Notes: generated by a model from the sequence alone, not told the origin. A stretch of DNA of 7,423 bases from Myxococcales bacterium (GCA_013298325.1 JAAFHJ010000234.1:1-7423), one strand, 5' to 3'. Counted from the stretch's first letter, positions 1 to 6,665 are shown. Translations and numbers: made by a program.

Positions 1-78
1 ACCGCTGGCAGCCCCGTTTCGCGCCCGCGGCGGCGTCGCTACGATCCCCGAGGCACGCCTCCGGTTGGCCTGCGAAGC

Positions 79-104
79 CCCGTTACGGACCTCCCCGCAA
101 CGGG
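79..104 (-). terminator. Stable hairpin after the DUF1566 lipoprotein gene; terminator-like, no T-tract
   Basis: Twelve bases past the TGA of the lipoprotein gene, the minus strand can fold a 10-bp stem: CCCGTTGCGG (104-95) pairs with CCGTAACGGG (88-79), with one G-T wobble and a 6-base loop, GGAGGT. The position suggests a transcript-end or mRNA-protecting structure. No run of T follows, so it is not a classic intrinsic terminator. The remaining left edge (1-78) shows no gene, repeat or motif that I can support. Confidence 0.45.
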
Positions 105-116
105 CGAACTACGCGG

Positions 117-1349
117 TCACGGCCGGCCCGGATGATACGCGGTAACGTACAGTTCGTTGGCGTACATCGTCGTCCCCTGAAAGCCATTTCCGAAGGAAAA
201 ACTCCACGCAAAGACGTGGGAGGGGAGTTCCTGATCGGGGTGGCACGCGGCGCTGGACGGTGCCGCATGGCAGGCCCAATAGAGGTAGGGCTGAACGTGA
301 CGGAACGGGCCGGCCGAGCCGCTCTCATTGACGGCGACGACCGGTTCGCCACGCGTTTTCCCAAGGAACCGGTAGTAGAGGCTCCCAAGGGGGCTCCCGA
401 CGCAGCCGAAGCCGAAGTTGTCTTTCGCGCTGCAGGTTGGGTCGGTGGCGACGGTTGGCGGCAGTTGCCAACGGGACTCCCCGAGGTGACGCGCGCGGTT
501 GAGGGCGGCGATCCAGAGGCGGGCCGCCGTGTGAGGCATCGCCCCGCTCGGCGCGATTTCGGCCACCCCGAAGCGCTCCGAGGCGGCGAGGTTTGCGTTC
601 GCGAGCCACGTCACGTTGGCGGCGGGGTCGTACACGGTGCCGGCGATCGCCACGTGCCCCGGGATCATCGGGAGCACGTACATGTAGTTTTTCGCGACGT
701 TGCTCCCCTGGAAGCCGTTATTGAACGAAAAGGTGGTGTACCCATTCTCGTTTGTGTCGGCGTGGTTCGCGTTTAGGGAAGCCGACCAGTACAGGTAGGG
801 CTGAAGGTTGGAGAGGCCCTTGACGGTCGCCGGCGTGGCGCCGACCGCGGGGGCCGGCGAGCGCAGGTGGAGCCCCCGCAAATAGACCTCGGCCAACAGG
901 CTCTTCGTGCAGCCGAACCCAAAGGAATAGCGGTTGTGGCTTTCGCACCCCCGATCTTCCGGCGGCGTCGATGGCAACGCCCAGTCGCGGTGGCCCAGGT
1001 AGGCCGCGCCATTCAGGGCATCGACCCACCGAAGCGCCGTTCGATAATCCATCGAGCCGCTTGGATGGATCCCCTTCACGCCGAGCGGCATGGTCGCCGC
1101 GAGGTTGAAATCGGCGAGCCACGTACGGTCCGCTACGCCGTCGTACACGGAGCGACCGTCCCCACTCGGCGAAAAATCACCATCGGTTCGCGGCGCAGAC
1201 GTGCTCGCCGGCGCAGCCGACGGAGCGGGAGGGGGCGATGCGGGAGTCTTCTCCGACGGCGGATCGGGACGGCGACGATCGGGAGCGCGCCCCCGACAGG
1301 CGACGAGTGCGACCAGTGCGACGCACAGCCCGACCCATCGTCGCCGCAT
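117..1349 (-). CDS. Lipoprotein with two tandem DUF1566 (Lcl C-terminal-like) domains
   Basis: A 410-aa exported protein. The N-terminus has positive residues (MRRRW), a short hydrophobic stretch and the lipobox LVAC with Cys18, so it should be lipidated and membrane-anchored. A Pro/Ala/Ser-rich linker (about 19-62) follows. Two homologous domains come next, about 68-231 and 239-410. Both keep the same landmarks: VYD..a..TWLA (68-79, 239-250), PSG.M (96-100, 267-271), ALN..xxLG (111-119, 282-290), W.LP (123-126, 294-297), GFGC (144-147, 313-316), QPYLYW (183-188, 353-358) and NGFQG (211-215, 388-392). This pattern is that of DUF1566, found in many surface-exposed or secreted bacterial proteins; the molecular role is unknown. 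Each domain has a Cys pair (135/147, 306/316) that could form a disulfide outside the cytoplasm. The ATG lies 6 bases after the SUKH gene's stop, so the two are probably co-transcribed. An adhesin or carbohydrate-binding role is only a guess. Confidence 0.88.
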   Translation of the reverse strand: MRRRWVGLCVALVALVACRGRAPDRRRPDPPSEKTPASPPPAPSAAPASTSAPRTDGDFSPSGDGRSVYDGVADRTWLADFNLAATMPLGVKGIHPSGSMDYRTALRWVDALNGAAYLGHRDWALPSTPPEDRGCESHNRYSFGFGCTKSLLAEVYLRGLHLRSPAPAVGATPATVKGLSNLQPYLYWSASLNANHADTNENGYTTFSFNNGFQGSNVAKNYMYVLPMIPGHVAIAGTVYDPAANVTWLANANLAASERFGVAEIAPSGAMPHTAARLWIAALNRARHLGESRWQLPPTVATDPTCSAKDNFGFGCVGSPLGSLYYRFLGKTRGEPVVAVNESGSAGPFRHVQPYLYWACHAAPSSAACHPDQELPSHVFAWSFSFGNGFQGTTMYANELYVTAYHPGRP

Positions 1350-1355
1350 CGTCGC

Positions 1356-1949
1356 TCAGGTCCAGTGGCCGGCGCGGAGGGCGGCGACGTCGATGACCTT
1401 GACCTTCGGCCCGAGCGCCTCCCGGAAGGCATCTTCGTCTTCGTCGTCCATGATCGCATCGCCAAAGCCGGTGGCGACGTCCATGGCCGCCTCCAAAATC
1501 CGGAGGAACTGCGCGAAGCTCGAAGCGACGAGCACCGGCCGTACGCGCTCGGAACCGCTCTCCGCCGTGTAGACGGGGCAGTCCCCTTCCGGGTCCGGCT
1601 TGGAGACGTCGAGGAAGTAGGGGTCACTCAAAAGGGCCGACTCGCCGATGACGACGTAGGAAGGCTTCCAATCGAGGGGGGCCGCCCCTTCCGCCGGGTT
1701 CTTGATCGCCTCGAGGGCCGTCTTGAGCTCCTCGGCGGGGATCAAGCGAATGCGCTCGACGGGGGTGACCGTCTCGACAGAGGTCGGGTTGGCCTCCAGG
1801 AAGAAGGAACGAATTCGCGAGGGAATTCGGAGTTCTTTCTTCAACGCATCGATGAGCGGGGCCTCCGCTTTGCCGAAGGTCGCCGGCAGGTTCCGCCGAC
1901 GAAAGATCTCTTTGAGCCCGGTTACCGCGTCCGCGAGATCACTATCCAC
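1356..1949 (-). CDS. SMI1/KNR4 (SUKH) family protein
   Basis: A 197-aa protein from a GTG at 1949, with SUKH-fold features: a helical N-terminus including a run like LKKELRIPSRIRSFFLEAN (36-54), then W94 in W.PSYVVIGES, DPYFLDV (109-115), CPVY (124-127) and the closing SSFAQFL helix (143-149). SUKH proteins are often immunity proteins against polymorphic toxins, but many are orphans of unknown role. No toxin gene is visible here. The C-terminal part is acidic at MDDEDEDA (167-174). I prefer the GTG start because GGACGAGG lies 6 bases ahead of it. The frame stays open to a TTG at 2120, but those extra 57 residues are Arg/Pro/Ser-rich, unlike a folded domain, and would read through a terminator hairpin. 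The gene is the first of a pair with the DUF1566 lipoprotein. No toxin-specific partner can be named. Confidence 0.8.
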   Translation of the reverse strand: MDSDLADAVTGLKEIFRRRNLPATFGKAEAPLIDALKKELRIPSRIRSFFLEANPTSVETVTPVERIRLIPAEELKTALEAIKNPAEGAAPLDWKPSYVVIGESALLSDPYFLDVSKPDPEGDCPVYTAESGSERVRPVLVASSFAQFLRILEAAMDVATGFGDAIMDDEDEDAFREALGPKVKVIDVAALRAGHWT

Positions 1950-1963
1950 GATTCGCCTCGTCC
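1947..1963 (-). promoter_or_regulatory. Ribosome binding site fixing the SUKH gene start
   Basis: On the minus strand GGACGAGG is followed by CGAATC and then GTG. The GAGG core lies 6 bases from the GTG. This decides between the GTG at 1949 and the TTG at 2120, ahead of which no comparable site was noted. Confidence 0.55.
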
Positions 1964-1995
1964 GAAAAGAGCTCCGCGAAGGCCCGGAGCGCCCG

Positions 1996-2037
1996 AAAAA
2001 GAACGGTCGGCTCGGGAGGCTCCTCCACCGCCGACCG
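1996..2037 (-). terminator. Intrinsic terminator of the kinase-GNAT-HAD operon
   Basis: The minus strand reads CGGTCGGC (2037-2030), 18 bases, then GCCGACCG (2011-2004), a perfect 8-bp G/C-rich stem. The loop can fold further: GGAG and CTCC pair around GAGC, separated from the outer stem by a symmetric 3x3 internal loop. The tract TTCTTTTT (2003-1996) follows at once. The site lies 95 bases past the TAA of the HAD gene and 47 bases before the SUKH start codon, so it separates the two minus-strand transcription units. The rest of the 183-base gap (1950-2132) shows no gene. I could not pick a convincing promoter for the SUKH gene in it. Confidence 0.82.
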
Positions 2038-2132
2038 GCGGGGCCGCTCACACGACCGCCGTTCGAAGGCCGGCGCAGTCCGCGCGCGGCCCGCCGAAGA
2101 TACCACCAAGCGATCGGCAACGTCGGGTGTTT

Positions 2133-3233
2133 TTAGCGAGGCTTCGTGCGGCGTTTGTTGTGGTGGAGCACGAGATCGACGTAGTTCGGGATGAAGGTCC
2201 CCCGGCTGCGGCGGTCGGCGCCGCGATCGGCGGCAAGCGTCGCAAACCTTTGAACGTCCGTCGTAAAACGGAGCATGTCTGGCGTAGCGATCGGCTCGCC
2301 CGCTGCGGCGGCCGCGTCGTAGGCTTCGCCGAGCAGGCTCAGACGGACGCCGCTGACGTGCCCCCGCTGCGCAAGCTCCTGGTAACTCCGCGCGAGCCGG
2401 GATCCGTCGAAGCGGTGCTCGCGGAGGAGTTCGCCGCCGATGCGGAGGACGGCGCTGGCGTCGAGGCGCCCGTCTTCAAAGAGGACGAAGGCCGCCTGGA
2501 GGTAGTTGTAGAAGGGGACGACCCGCCCGCCGTAGCGATCGAAGACGGCCGGATCGCTTTGACCTTCCAAGTGAATCAGGATCCGCTCGACGGGATCGTG
2601 GGGCGGGAGCGCGCGGGCGAGGGCGAGCGTCGTCGAGGCGACGTCTTCGTAGAGGCGACCGCGGGCGAGGACCTCTCCGATGACCGCGGGGCCGATGCGA
2701 CCGGCGACGAGATCGCCGTAGAGGGCGTACACAAAGGCGTCGGCCTCGGCGTCGTCGCCAAAGAGGCTCTCTTTCGCCTCGCGGACGAAGGCCCCTTCGG
2801 CGCCGCCCCGCGCGATCCCGGAGACGCGCGCCTGAAGGAGCGCCGGGAGCTTGTAGCCGAGCTGGTCGCGGAGGGCCCGAAAGCGAAACCGGAGTAAATT
2901 CTGGAGGTTCGGTTTAAGGACGAAGGAGGCCCAGGCGACCCCATCGAGCTTGAGCTTCCGTTCCAGCGACGAGCGCATCTGCTCGGGGGAGCCGGAAAGG
3001 ATGTGAATCTGGGAGCCGGCGCGGGTGAGCTCGCGGAGCATCGTCGGCGCCCCCGGGTTCGCCCGCTTCTCGTCGGGGCGCTCGAAGGCGGTCCGCACGA
3101 GGTCCTTGAGCGAGTCGAACTCGGTCCGCAGGTAGGTCTTGTCGAGGTCCCACCGCGCGATATGCGGCGTCACCGGCGGCGGCCGCACCGACCGCAACGA
3201 CGGCGGCGGCGTATCTGCGGAAGGCGCGCTCAC
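2133..3233 (-). CDS. HAD-superfamily phosphatase-like protein related to App1 (DUF2183)
   Basis: A 366-aa protein with HAD-fold motifs in order. Motif I is WDLDKTYL (28-35, nucleophile D29 and acid/base D31). Motif II is ILSGSP (78-83, S80). A Lys before motif IV (K154 is the best candidate) would be motif III. Motif IV is FGDDAEAD (158-165, D160/D161), followed by a Tyr as in App1 proteins. Yeast App1 is a Mg-dependent phosphatidate phosphatase, and the SGSP and GD..E.D..Y pattern matches that family better than small-molecule HADs. All catalytic acids are present, so activity is likely; the substrate is unknown. Residues 185-366, mostly helical in appearance, match nothing that I recognise. 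There is no signal peptide, so it is probably cytoplasmic. The GTG start overlaps the GNAT stop (GTGA, 3233-3230) with a weak AAGGGGGG site ahead, implying translational coupling. A second in-frame GTG at 3188 is possible but has no visible ribosome site. Confidence 0.75.
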   Translation of the reverse strand: MSAPSADTPPPSLRSVRPPPVTPHIARWDLDKTYLRTEFDSLKDLVRTAFERPDEKRANPGAPTMLRELTRAGSQIHILSGSPEQMRSSLERKLKLDGVAWASFVLKPNLQNLLRFRFRALRDQLGYKLPALLQARVSGIARGGAEGAFVREAKESLFGDDAEADAFVYALYGDLVAGRIGPAVIGEVLARGRLYEDVASTTLALARALPPHDPVERILIHLEGQSDPAVFDRYGGRVVPFYNYLQAAFVLFEDGRLDASAVLRIGGELLREHRFDGSRLARSYQELAQRGHVSGVRLSLLGEAYDAAAAAGEPIATPDMLRFTTDVQRFATLAADRGADRRSRGTFIPNYVDLVLHHNKRRTKPR

Positions 3234-3877
3234 GAGCCCCCCTTCGCGGGCGGCGCGCGGCGGGAGGCGACCGGTCGGGGCGGCAGCAGGTCGGCGGCGA
3301 CTTCCACTTTTTTCGCGAGGAAAATAGCGGCATCGAGCTTTTGAAAATTGCGCGTCCGGTAGAAGCGGAGCGCCTTGTCGTTGTTCTCCGCGACTTCAAG
3401 GACCAGGTGGGTACATCCGCGCAATTTCGCAAGATGATCGAGCTGTTCCATCATGTACGCGCCGATGCCACGCCCCTGGAATTCCGGGTGAACCGCGAGC
3501 TCTTCCACAAAGAGCGGGCGCATGTCGCGCGTGCGGAAATAGCGGACGTTGATCCAGGAATCTTTGCCGACGACTTCAAACGCACATTCCGCATACCCGA
3601 CGAGGACACTCGTCCCTTTGGTGCCGTCGTCGGTCGGGAGCGTGTACTCAAAGAGGAGCTGCTCGATCCCCTCTTCCTCGTAAATCTCGAGGAAACGCGT
3701 CTTGGTGCGGGGGCGCTGGTACTCGACGGTCTCCCGATTCACATCCCGGAAGACGAGCTTGAGAAACTCCCAGACCCGATTGAGATCGCGCCGATGAATT
3801 CGCCGGACGGTGAGGGTCCCCTCCCCCGCGTGGGCGCTCGTCGGCGGGACCGACTTCGACGATTTTCGAGCAGCCAT
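3230..3877 (-). CDS. GNAT family N-acetyltransferase
   Basis: A 215-aa cytoplasmic acetyltransferase of the GCN5-related fold, which transfers an acetyl group from acetyl-CoA to an amine. The central block is clear: motif A is VEELAVHPEFQGRGIG (124-139), with the acetyl-CoA pyrophosphate loop Q134-G-R-G137-I-G139. Motif B follows as LVLEVAENNDKALRFY (158-173), ending in the usual RNFQK turn. About 100 residues precede motif A, including the substrate-side helices (RRDLNRVWEFLKLVF, 29-43), so the domain is complete. The N-terminus (1-20) and C-terminus (about 192-215, Pro/Arg/Ala-rich) look unstructured. The acceptor cannot be read from sequence: protein lysine, antibiotic and small-molecule targets are all possible. 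The ATG shares one base with the kinase stop codon (TGATG) and has a good GGAG site 7 bases upstream inside the kinase gene, so it is translated from the kinase message. Confidence 0.88.
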   Translation of the reverse strand: MAARKSSKSVPPTSAHAGEGTLTVRRIHRRDLNRVWEFLKLVFRDVNRETVEYQRPRTKTRFLEIYEEEGIEQLLFEYTLPTDDGTKGTSVLVGYAECAFEVVGKDSWINVRYFRTRDMRPLFVEELAVHPEFQGRGIGAYMMEQLDHLAKLRGCTHLVLEVAENNDKALRFYRTRNFQKLDAAIFLAKKVEVAADLLPPRPVASRRAPPAKGGS

Positions 3878-3890
3878 CAGCCTTCTCCGA
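3875..3890 (-). promoter_or_regulatory. Ribosome binding site and TGATG stop/start junction between the kinase and GNAT genes
   Basis: The minus strand reads GGAGAAGGC then TGATG. TGA (3879-3877) ends the kinase and ATG (3877-3875) starts the acetyltransferase. GGAG sits 7 bases from the ATG. This is a typical coupling arrangement and supports both the stop and the start. Confidence 0.7.
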
Positions 3891-6540
3891 AGCTCTTCCC
3901 CAAGGTCGCGAGCATTTTGGTGAGGTCGTGGGCGCCGGAGATGCGCCGGGAGAGGTCGACCGCCTCGTAGTAGTAGTGGGCCGCTTCCATACGACGCTCG
4001 CGGCCGAGGGCAAGATTGGCCAAGTCGGCAAAAATGCGGGCGCGGTCGCTCGAAGAAGCGGCTGCAATATCCAGCGCTTCGCGGAGAACGCCCTCCGCGT
4101 CGGTGAAGTGCTCCCCTTCGGCGAGGGCGGCCGCGAGCTTCCGGCTGAAGATGAGCATGGCGCGCTCGGGCTCGTCGATCTCGCCCCGGAAAAGCTCCCG
4201 GCGGGCGAGCTCCAGGCAGCGCCGAAGGGCCCCGATACGCCCTTCGCTGTCGCCGCGGGAGGCGCAGCGAGCGGCAACTTTTTCCAAAAGAACAAGCGCT
4301 TGGAAGCTATTCTGCGCGTTGTATTGATGAAGCGCGAGCGCCTCGATCGGCGTCCCGTGCTCACCGCCCCAGGCGGCCGCCTGCTCGTGGAGTTGGCGAC
4401 GGACTTCGACGGGGATCGTCGCGAGGACGACGTCTCGCTGGAGGGGATGCACCGGCGAATAGCCACGCTCGCCAAGCGTCACGAAGCCGCCGGCGACGAG
4501 CGCCTCGAGGCCGGCATCGACCTGCGTGCCATCGCTCACAAAGGCGCCTACGGCATCCCGCGGCGCTTCGTCGCCCCAGATGCAGATCGCCTGAAGCACG
4601 CGGCGGGCGTCCGGCTGAAGGCGCTCGACGCGGGCGGCGATCAAGTCGGCCATACGGAGGGGCGGCGGACCGCCATGCTCCTGTACAAACCGAAGGAGTT
4701 CCATCACATACAAGGGGGGGACACCACGCCCGCCGTTGCCGAGGCCGGCGGGGAGCGGGTGTGCACCGAGGGCGCGCTCGACCGCCTGCAGCGAAAGGCC
4801 AAGCAGCGGCCGGGTGGGGGCGACCGCTTCGGAGATCGCCGGCTCGGTGAATCCCGGAGTATGCGCAAGGACGAGGAGGCCCGGCACAAGCGGCGGCTCC
4901 TGAAGGACGGCGGCGAAGGCGCTGCGGCTGGCGCCGTCGATCTGGTGGAGGTCGTCGACAAGGACGACCACCGGACGCCCTTGGCTCGCCTTGGAAGCGC
5001 GTACAAGCGCCCAGCGGAGCGCCTCGGCGACGGCGAAGCGGCGGCGACCGGGCGGCTCGCTGGCTCCGCTCGTCGGCGCGTTGAAAATCTCTTGAAGACC
5101 GACGAGCGCCTCGGTGCCGACGGCGCCCCAGTCGGCGACGGTGCCGCCGTTCGCCGGGAGCCCGGCGAGCGAGATGACGACGCGACGGATCGCGTAGAAG
5201 CCGACATCGGCCCCCCACGGATCGGCGGTGGTGGTGGCGACGATGCCGCCGGCCTGGCGAACGCGCGTCGAAAACTCAGCGAGTGCGCGCGTTTTCCCGC
5301 CTCCCGAATCGGCGACAATCCGCGCACCGGCAAACGAGTCTCGGGCCCCTTTCAGCTGGTGCTCAAGCCAACGAAGATCGAGATCGCGCTCGACGAACGC
5401 GAGGGCGCGCGCCGGTTCCGTCGTGCGCTTCCCCGCACGGATCTGGGAAGACGGAGGGGCCGCCGGCCGCACCGAGGGGATCGCCTCGCCGTCGAGGGGG
5501 GCGCCACACTCGCCGCAAAACTTCTGCCGCGCCGGATTTCGTGCCGCGCAGGCGCCGCAGGCGACGGAAGCCCGGGAGCGCGCGAGACCTTCGAGGTCGC
5601 CGAGGACGTCGCCGAGGGTCGCCGAAAAGGCATCGGCATCCTGGAAGCGCTTCGAGGGCTCCTTGGCGAGCGCCGTGAGGCACGCCTCGGCGAGCGGCGT
5701 CGGAATTTCCCGTTCGGGGACGAGCTGCCGCGGGTCGATCGGCGGCTCGTTGATGTGCATGAGCACCACCTGCGCGCCGTTCTCCGCCTCGAAGGGGAGC
5801 TGGTTCGTCAGGAGTTGGTAGAGGATGATCCCCATCGCGTAGACGTCGCTGCGCGCATCAAGCGGATCGCCGCGCCCCTGCTCGGGGCTCATGTATTCGG
5901 GGGTGCCGCAGACGATGCCGGGGTTCGTGATACCTGGCGAATTGTCGTGAATTTTCGCCAAGCCGAAGTCGACGACCTTCACGAAGTCGCCCCCCTGGCG
6001 ATTCGGCTCGAGGACGACGTTTTCCGGCTTCAGATCGCGGTGGATGATCCCGAGCGCATGCGCTTCGGAGAGCGCGGCGAGCACCTGGCGGAGGACGTTG
6101 ATAATCCTACGGAAAGGGAGCGGCCCTTCCTCGTACTGGACGCGGGCGAGGTCCTTCCCGCGCAGGAATTCCATGACGAGATAGAGCTGGTCGTCTTCGG
6201 TCTTTCCGAAGTCGATGACGCTGACCGAGTTCGGATGGTTCAGCGAACTCGCCGCGCGCGCTTCCGTGATGAACCGCGCCGCCGCGCTCTCCTCGCCACC
6301 GAGGTGGGGATGGACGATTTTGACGGCGACGGTGCGCCCCAGGTTCGTCTGTTCGGCGCGGTACACGCGCCCCATGCCGCCAACGCCGACCAGCTCCAAA
6401 ATCACGTAGCCGCCAGGAAGCGTACGCCCGACGAGCGGATCGTCGTTCTGCGTGGCTACCTTGGAAATTGGGTAGCCGCAGGTCGGGCAGAACTTGTGTG
6501 CTTCTTCGCACGGAAAGCTGCACTGAGGGCACGCCCGCAT
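3877..6540 (-). CDS. Ser/Thr protein kinase with two zinc ribbons, AAA/STAND-type ATPase and TPR-like C-terminus
   Basis: An 887-aa multidomain regulator with no signal peptide or clear membrane helix. Residues 1-25 form a zinc ribbon (C4, C7, C18, C21). A Hanks-type kinase spans about 44-310 with every key residue: Gly loop GVGGMG (52-57), K74, E93, HRD (167-169), K171, N174, DFG (191-193), GTPEYMSPE (212-220) and D232. It is an RD kinase, so activation-loop phosphorylation (for example T205 or T213) is plausible. A second zinc ribbon follows (C328, C331, C342, C345). The P-loop NTPase (about 380-600) has Walker A ADSGGGKT (410-417), with Ala replacing the usual first Gly, and Walker B VVVLVDD (524-530). 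Residues about 735-887 are Ala/Leu-rich helical repeats like TPRs, ending in a partial repeat. The plan recalls PknK-like kinases. The frame is open to 7110, but the extra part mirrors the opposing MshEN gene, and the ATG at 6540 begins the zinc ribbon exactly. No Shine-Dalgarno is visible. The gene heads the GNAT and HAD operon. Confidence 0.93.
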   Translation of the reverse strand: MRACPQCSFPCEEAHKFCPTCGYPISKVATQNDDPLVGRTLPGGYVILELVGVGGMGRVYRAEQTNLGRTVAVKIVHPHLGGEESAAARFITEARAASSLNHPNSVSVIDFGKTEDDQLYLVMEFLRGKDLARVQYEEGPLPFRRIINVLRQVLAALSEAHALGIIHRDLKPENVVLEPNRQGGDFVKVVDFGLAKIHDNSPGITNPGIVCGTPEYMSPEQGRGDPLDARSDVYAMGIILYQLLTNQLPFEAENGAQVVLMHINEPPIDPRQLVPEREIPTPLAEACLTALAKEPSKRFQDADAFSATLGDVLGDLEGLARSRASVACGACAARNPARQKFCGECGAPLDGEAIPSVRPAAPPSSQIRAGKRTTEPARALAFVERDLDLRWLEHQLKGARDSFAGARIVADSGGGKTRALAEFSTRVRQAGGIVATTTADPWGADVGFYAIRRVVISLAGLPANGGTVADWGAVGTEALVGLQEIFNAPTSGASEPPGRRRFAVAEALRWALVRASKASQGRPVVVLVDDLHQIDGASRSAFAAVLQEPPLVPGLLVLAHTPGFTEPAISEAVAPTRPLLGLSLQAVERALGAHPLPAGLGNGGRGVPPLYVMELLRFVQEHGGPPPLRMADLIAARVERLQPDARRVLQAICIWGDEAPRDAVGAFVSDGTQVDAGLEALVAGGFVTLGERGYSPVHPLQRDVVLATIPVEVRRQLHEQAAAWGGEHGTPIEALALHQYNAQNSFQALVLLEKVAARCASRGDSEGRIGALRRCLELARRELFRGEIDEPERAMLIFSRKLAAALAEGEHFTDAEGVLREALDIAAASSSDRARIFADLANLALGRERRMEAAHYYYEAVDLSRRISGAHDLTKMLATLGKSFGEG

Positions 6541-6544
6541 CGTG

Positions 6545-6559
6545 GGTACGAGTCGTACC
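6545..6559. promoter_or_regulatory. Perfect 7-1-7 inverted repeat beside the kinase start (candidate operator or mRNA hairpin)
   Basis: The sequence GGTACGA-G-TCGTACC is perfectly symmetric around one base. It extends to GTGG/CCAC (6542-6561) if a one-base bulge is allowed. It ends 4 bases before the kinase ATG, where a ribosome site would be expected. A dimeric regulator could bind it, or the mRNA could form a 5-bp stem with a 5-base loop. Function is inferred from symmetry and position only. Confidence 0.4.
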
Positions 6560-6561
6560 AC

Positions 6562-6574
6562 AGGCGCTGTTTGC
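6562..6574 (+). repeat. Direct repeat copy 1, AGGCGCTGTTTGC
   Basis: This 13-base copy differs from the second copy at 6638-6649 only by one inserted G. They share AGGC and CTGTTTGC, with starts 76 bases apart. This copy lies nearest the kinase start. Two such copies in a 136-base divergent region may be binding sites, but chance is not excluded. Confidence 0.35.
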
Positions 6575-6637
6575 GCACGGTCTTTCTTCAAGCGCTCGGC
6601 AGATGCATTTCCTGACCGGCAGGATCTCGCAGAAGGA

Positions 6638-6649
6638 AGGCCTGTTTGC
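6638..6649 (+). repeat. Direct repeat copy 2, AGGCCTGTTTGC
   Basis: The second copy lies 27 bases ahead of the MshEN start codon and matches the first copy (6562-6574) apart from one missing G. It would place one copy near each divergent start. Confidence 0.35.
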
Positions 6650-6665
6650 CGTCGTCGCCTGGTCC

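Noticed and set aside
132..776. 214-codon plus-strand frame opposite the lipoprotein
   Set aside because: It lies within the clearly supported DUF1566 gene and has no domain-like features.
1950..2120. Extension of the SUKH gene to a TTG at 2120
   Set aside because: The added 57 residues are Arg/Pro/Ser-rich, the frame would run through the terminator hairpin, and a good ribosome site points to the GTG at 1949.
2048..2245. 65-codon minus-strand frame overlapping the 3' end of the HAD gene
   Set aside because: It overlaps the HAD gene in another frame, has no noted ribosome site, and its product looks like translated noncoding sequence.
867..2897. 676-codon open frame on the plus strand
   Set aside because: It crosses the lipoprotein, SUKH and HAD genes and the terminator between them, and shows no domain. 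It is a shadow of the minus-strand genes.
3928..6615. 895-codon open frame on the plus strand, antisense to the kinase gene
   Set aside because: The translated product is rich in Arg, Gly, Asp and Glu with no recognisable domain, while the opposite strand encodes an intact kinase with all catalytic motifs. High-GC codon bias leaves the antisense frame without stops.
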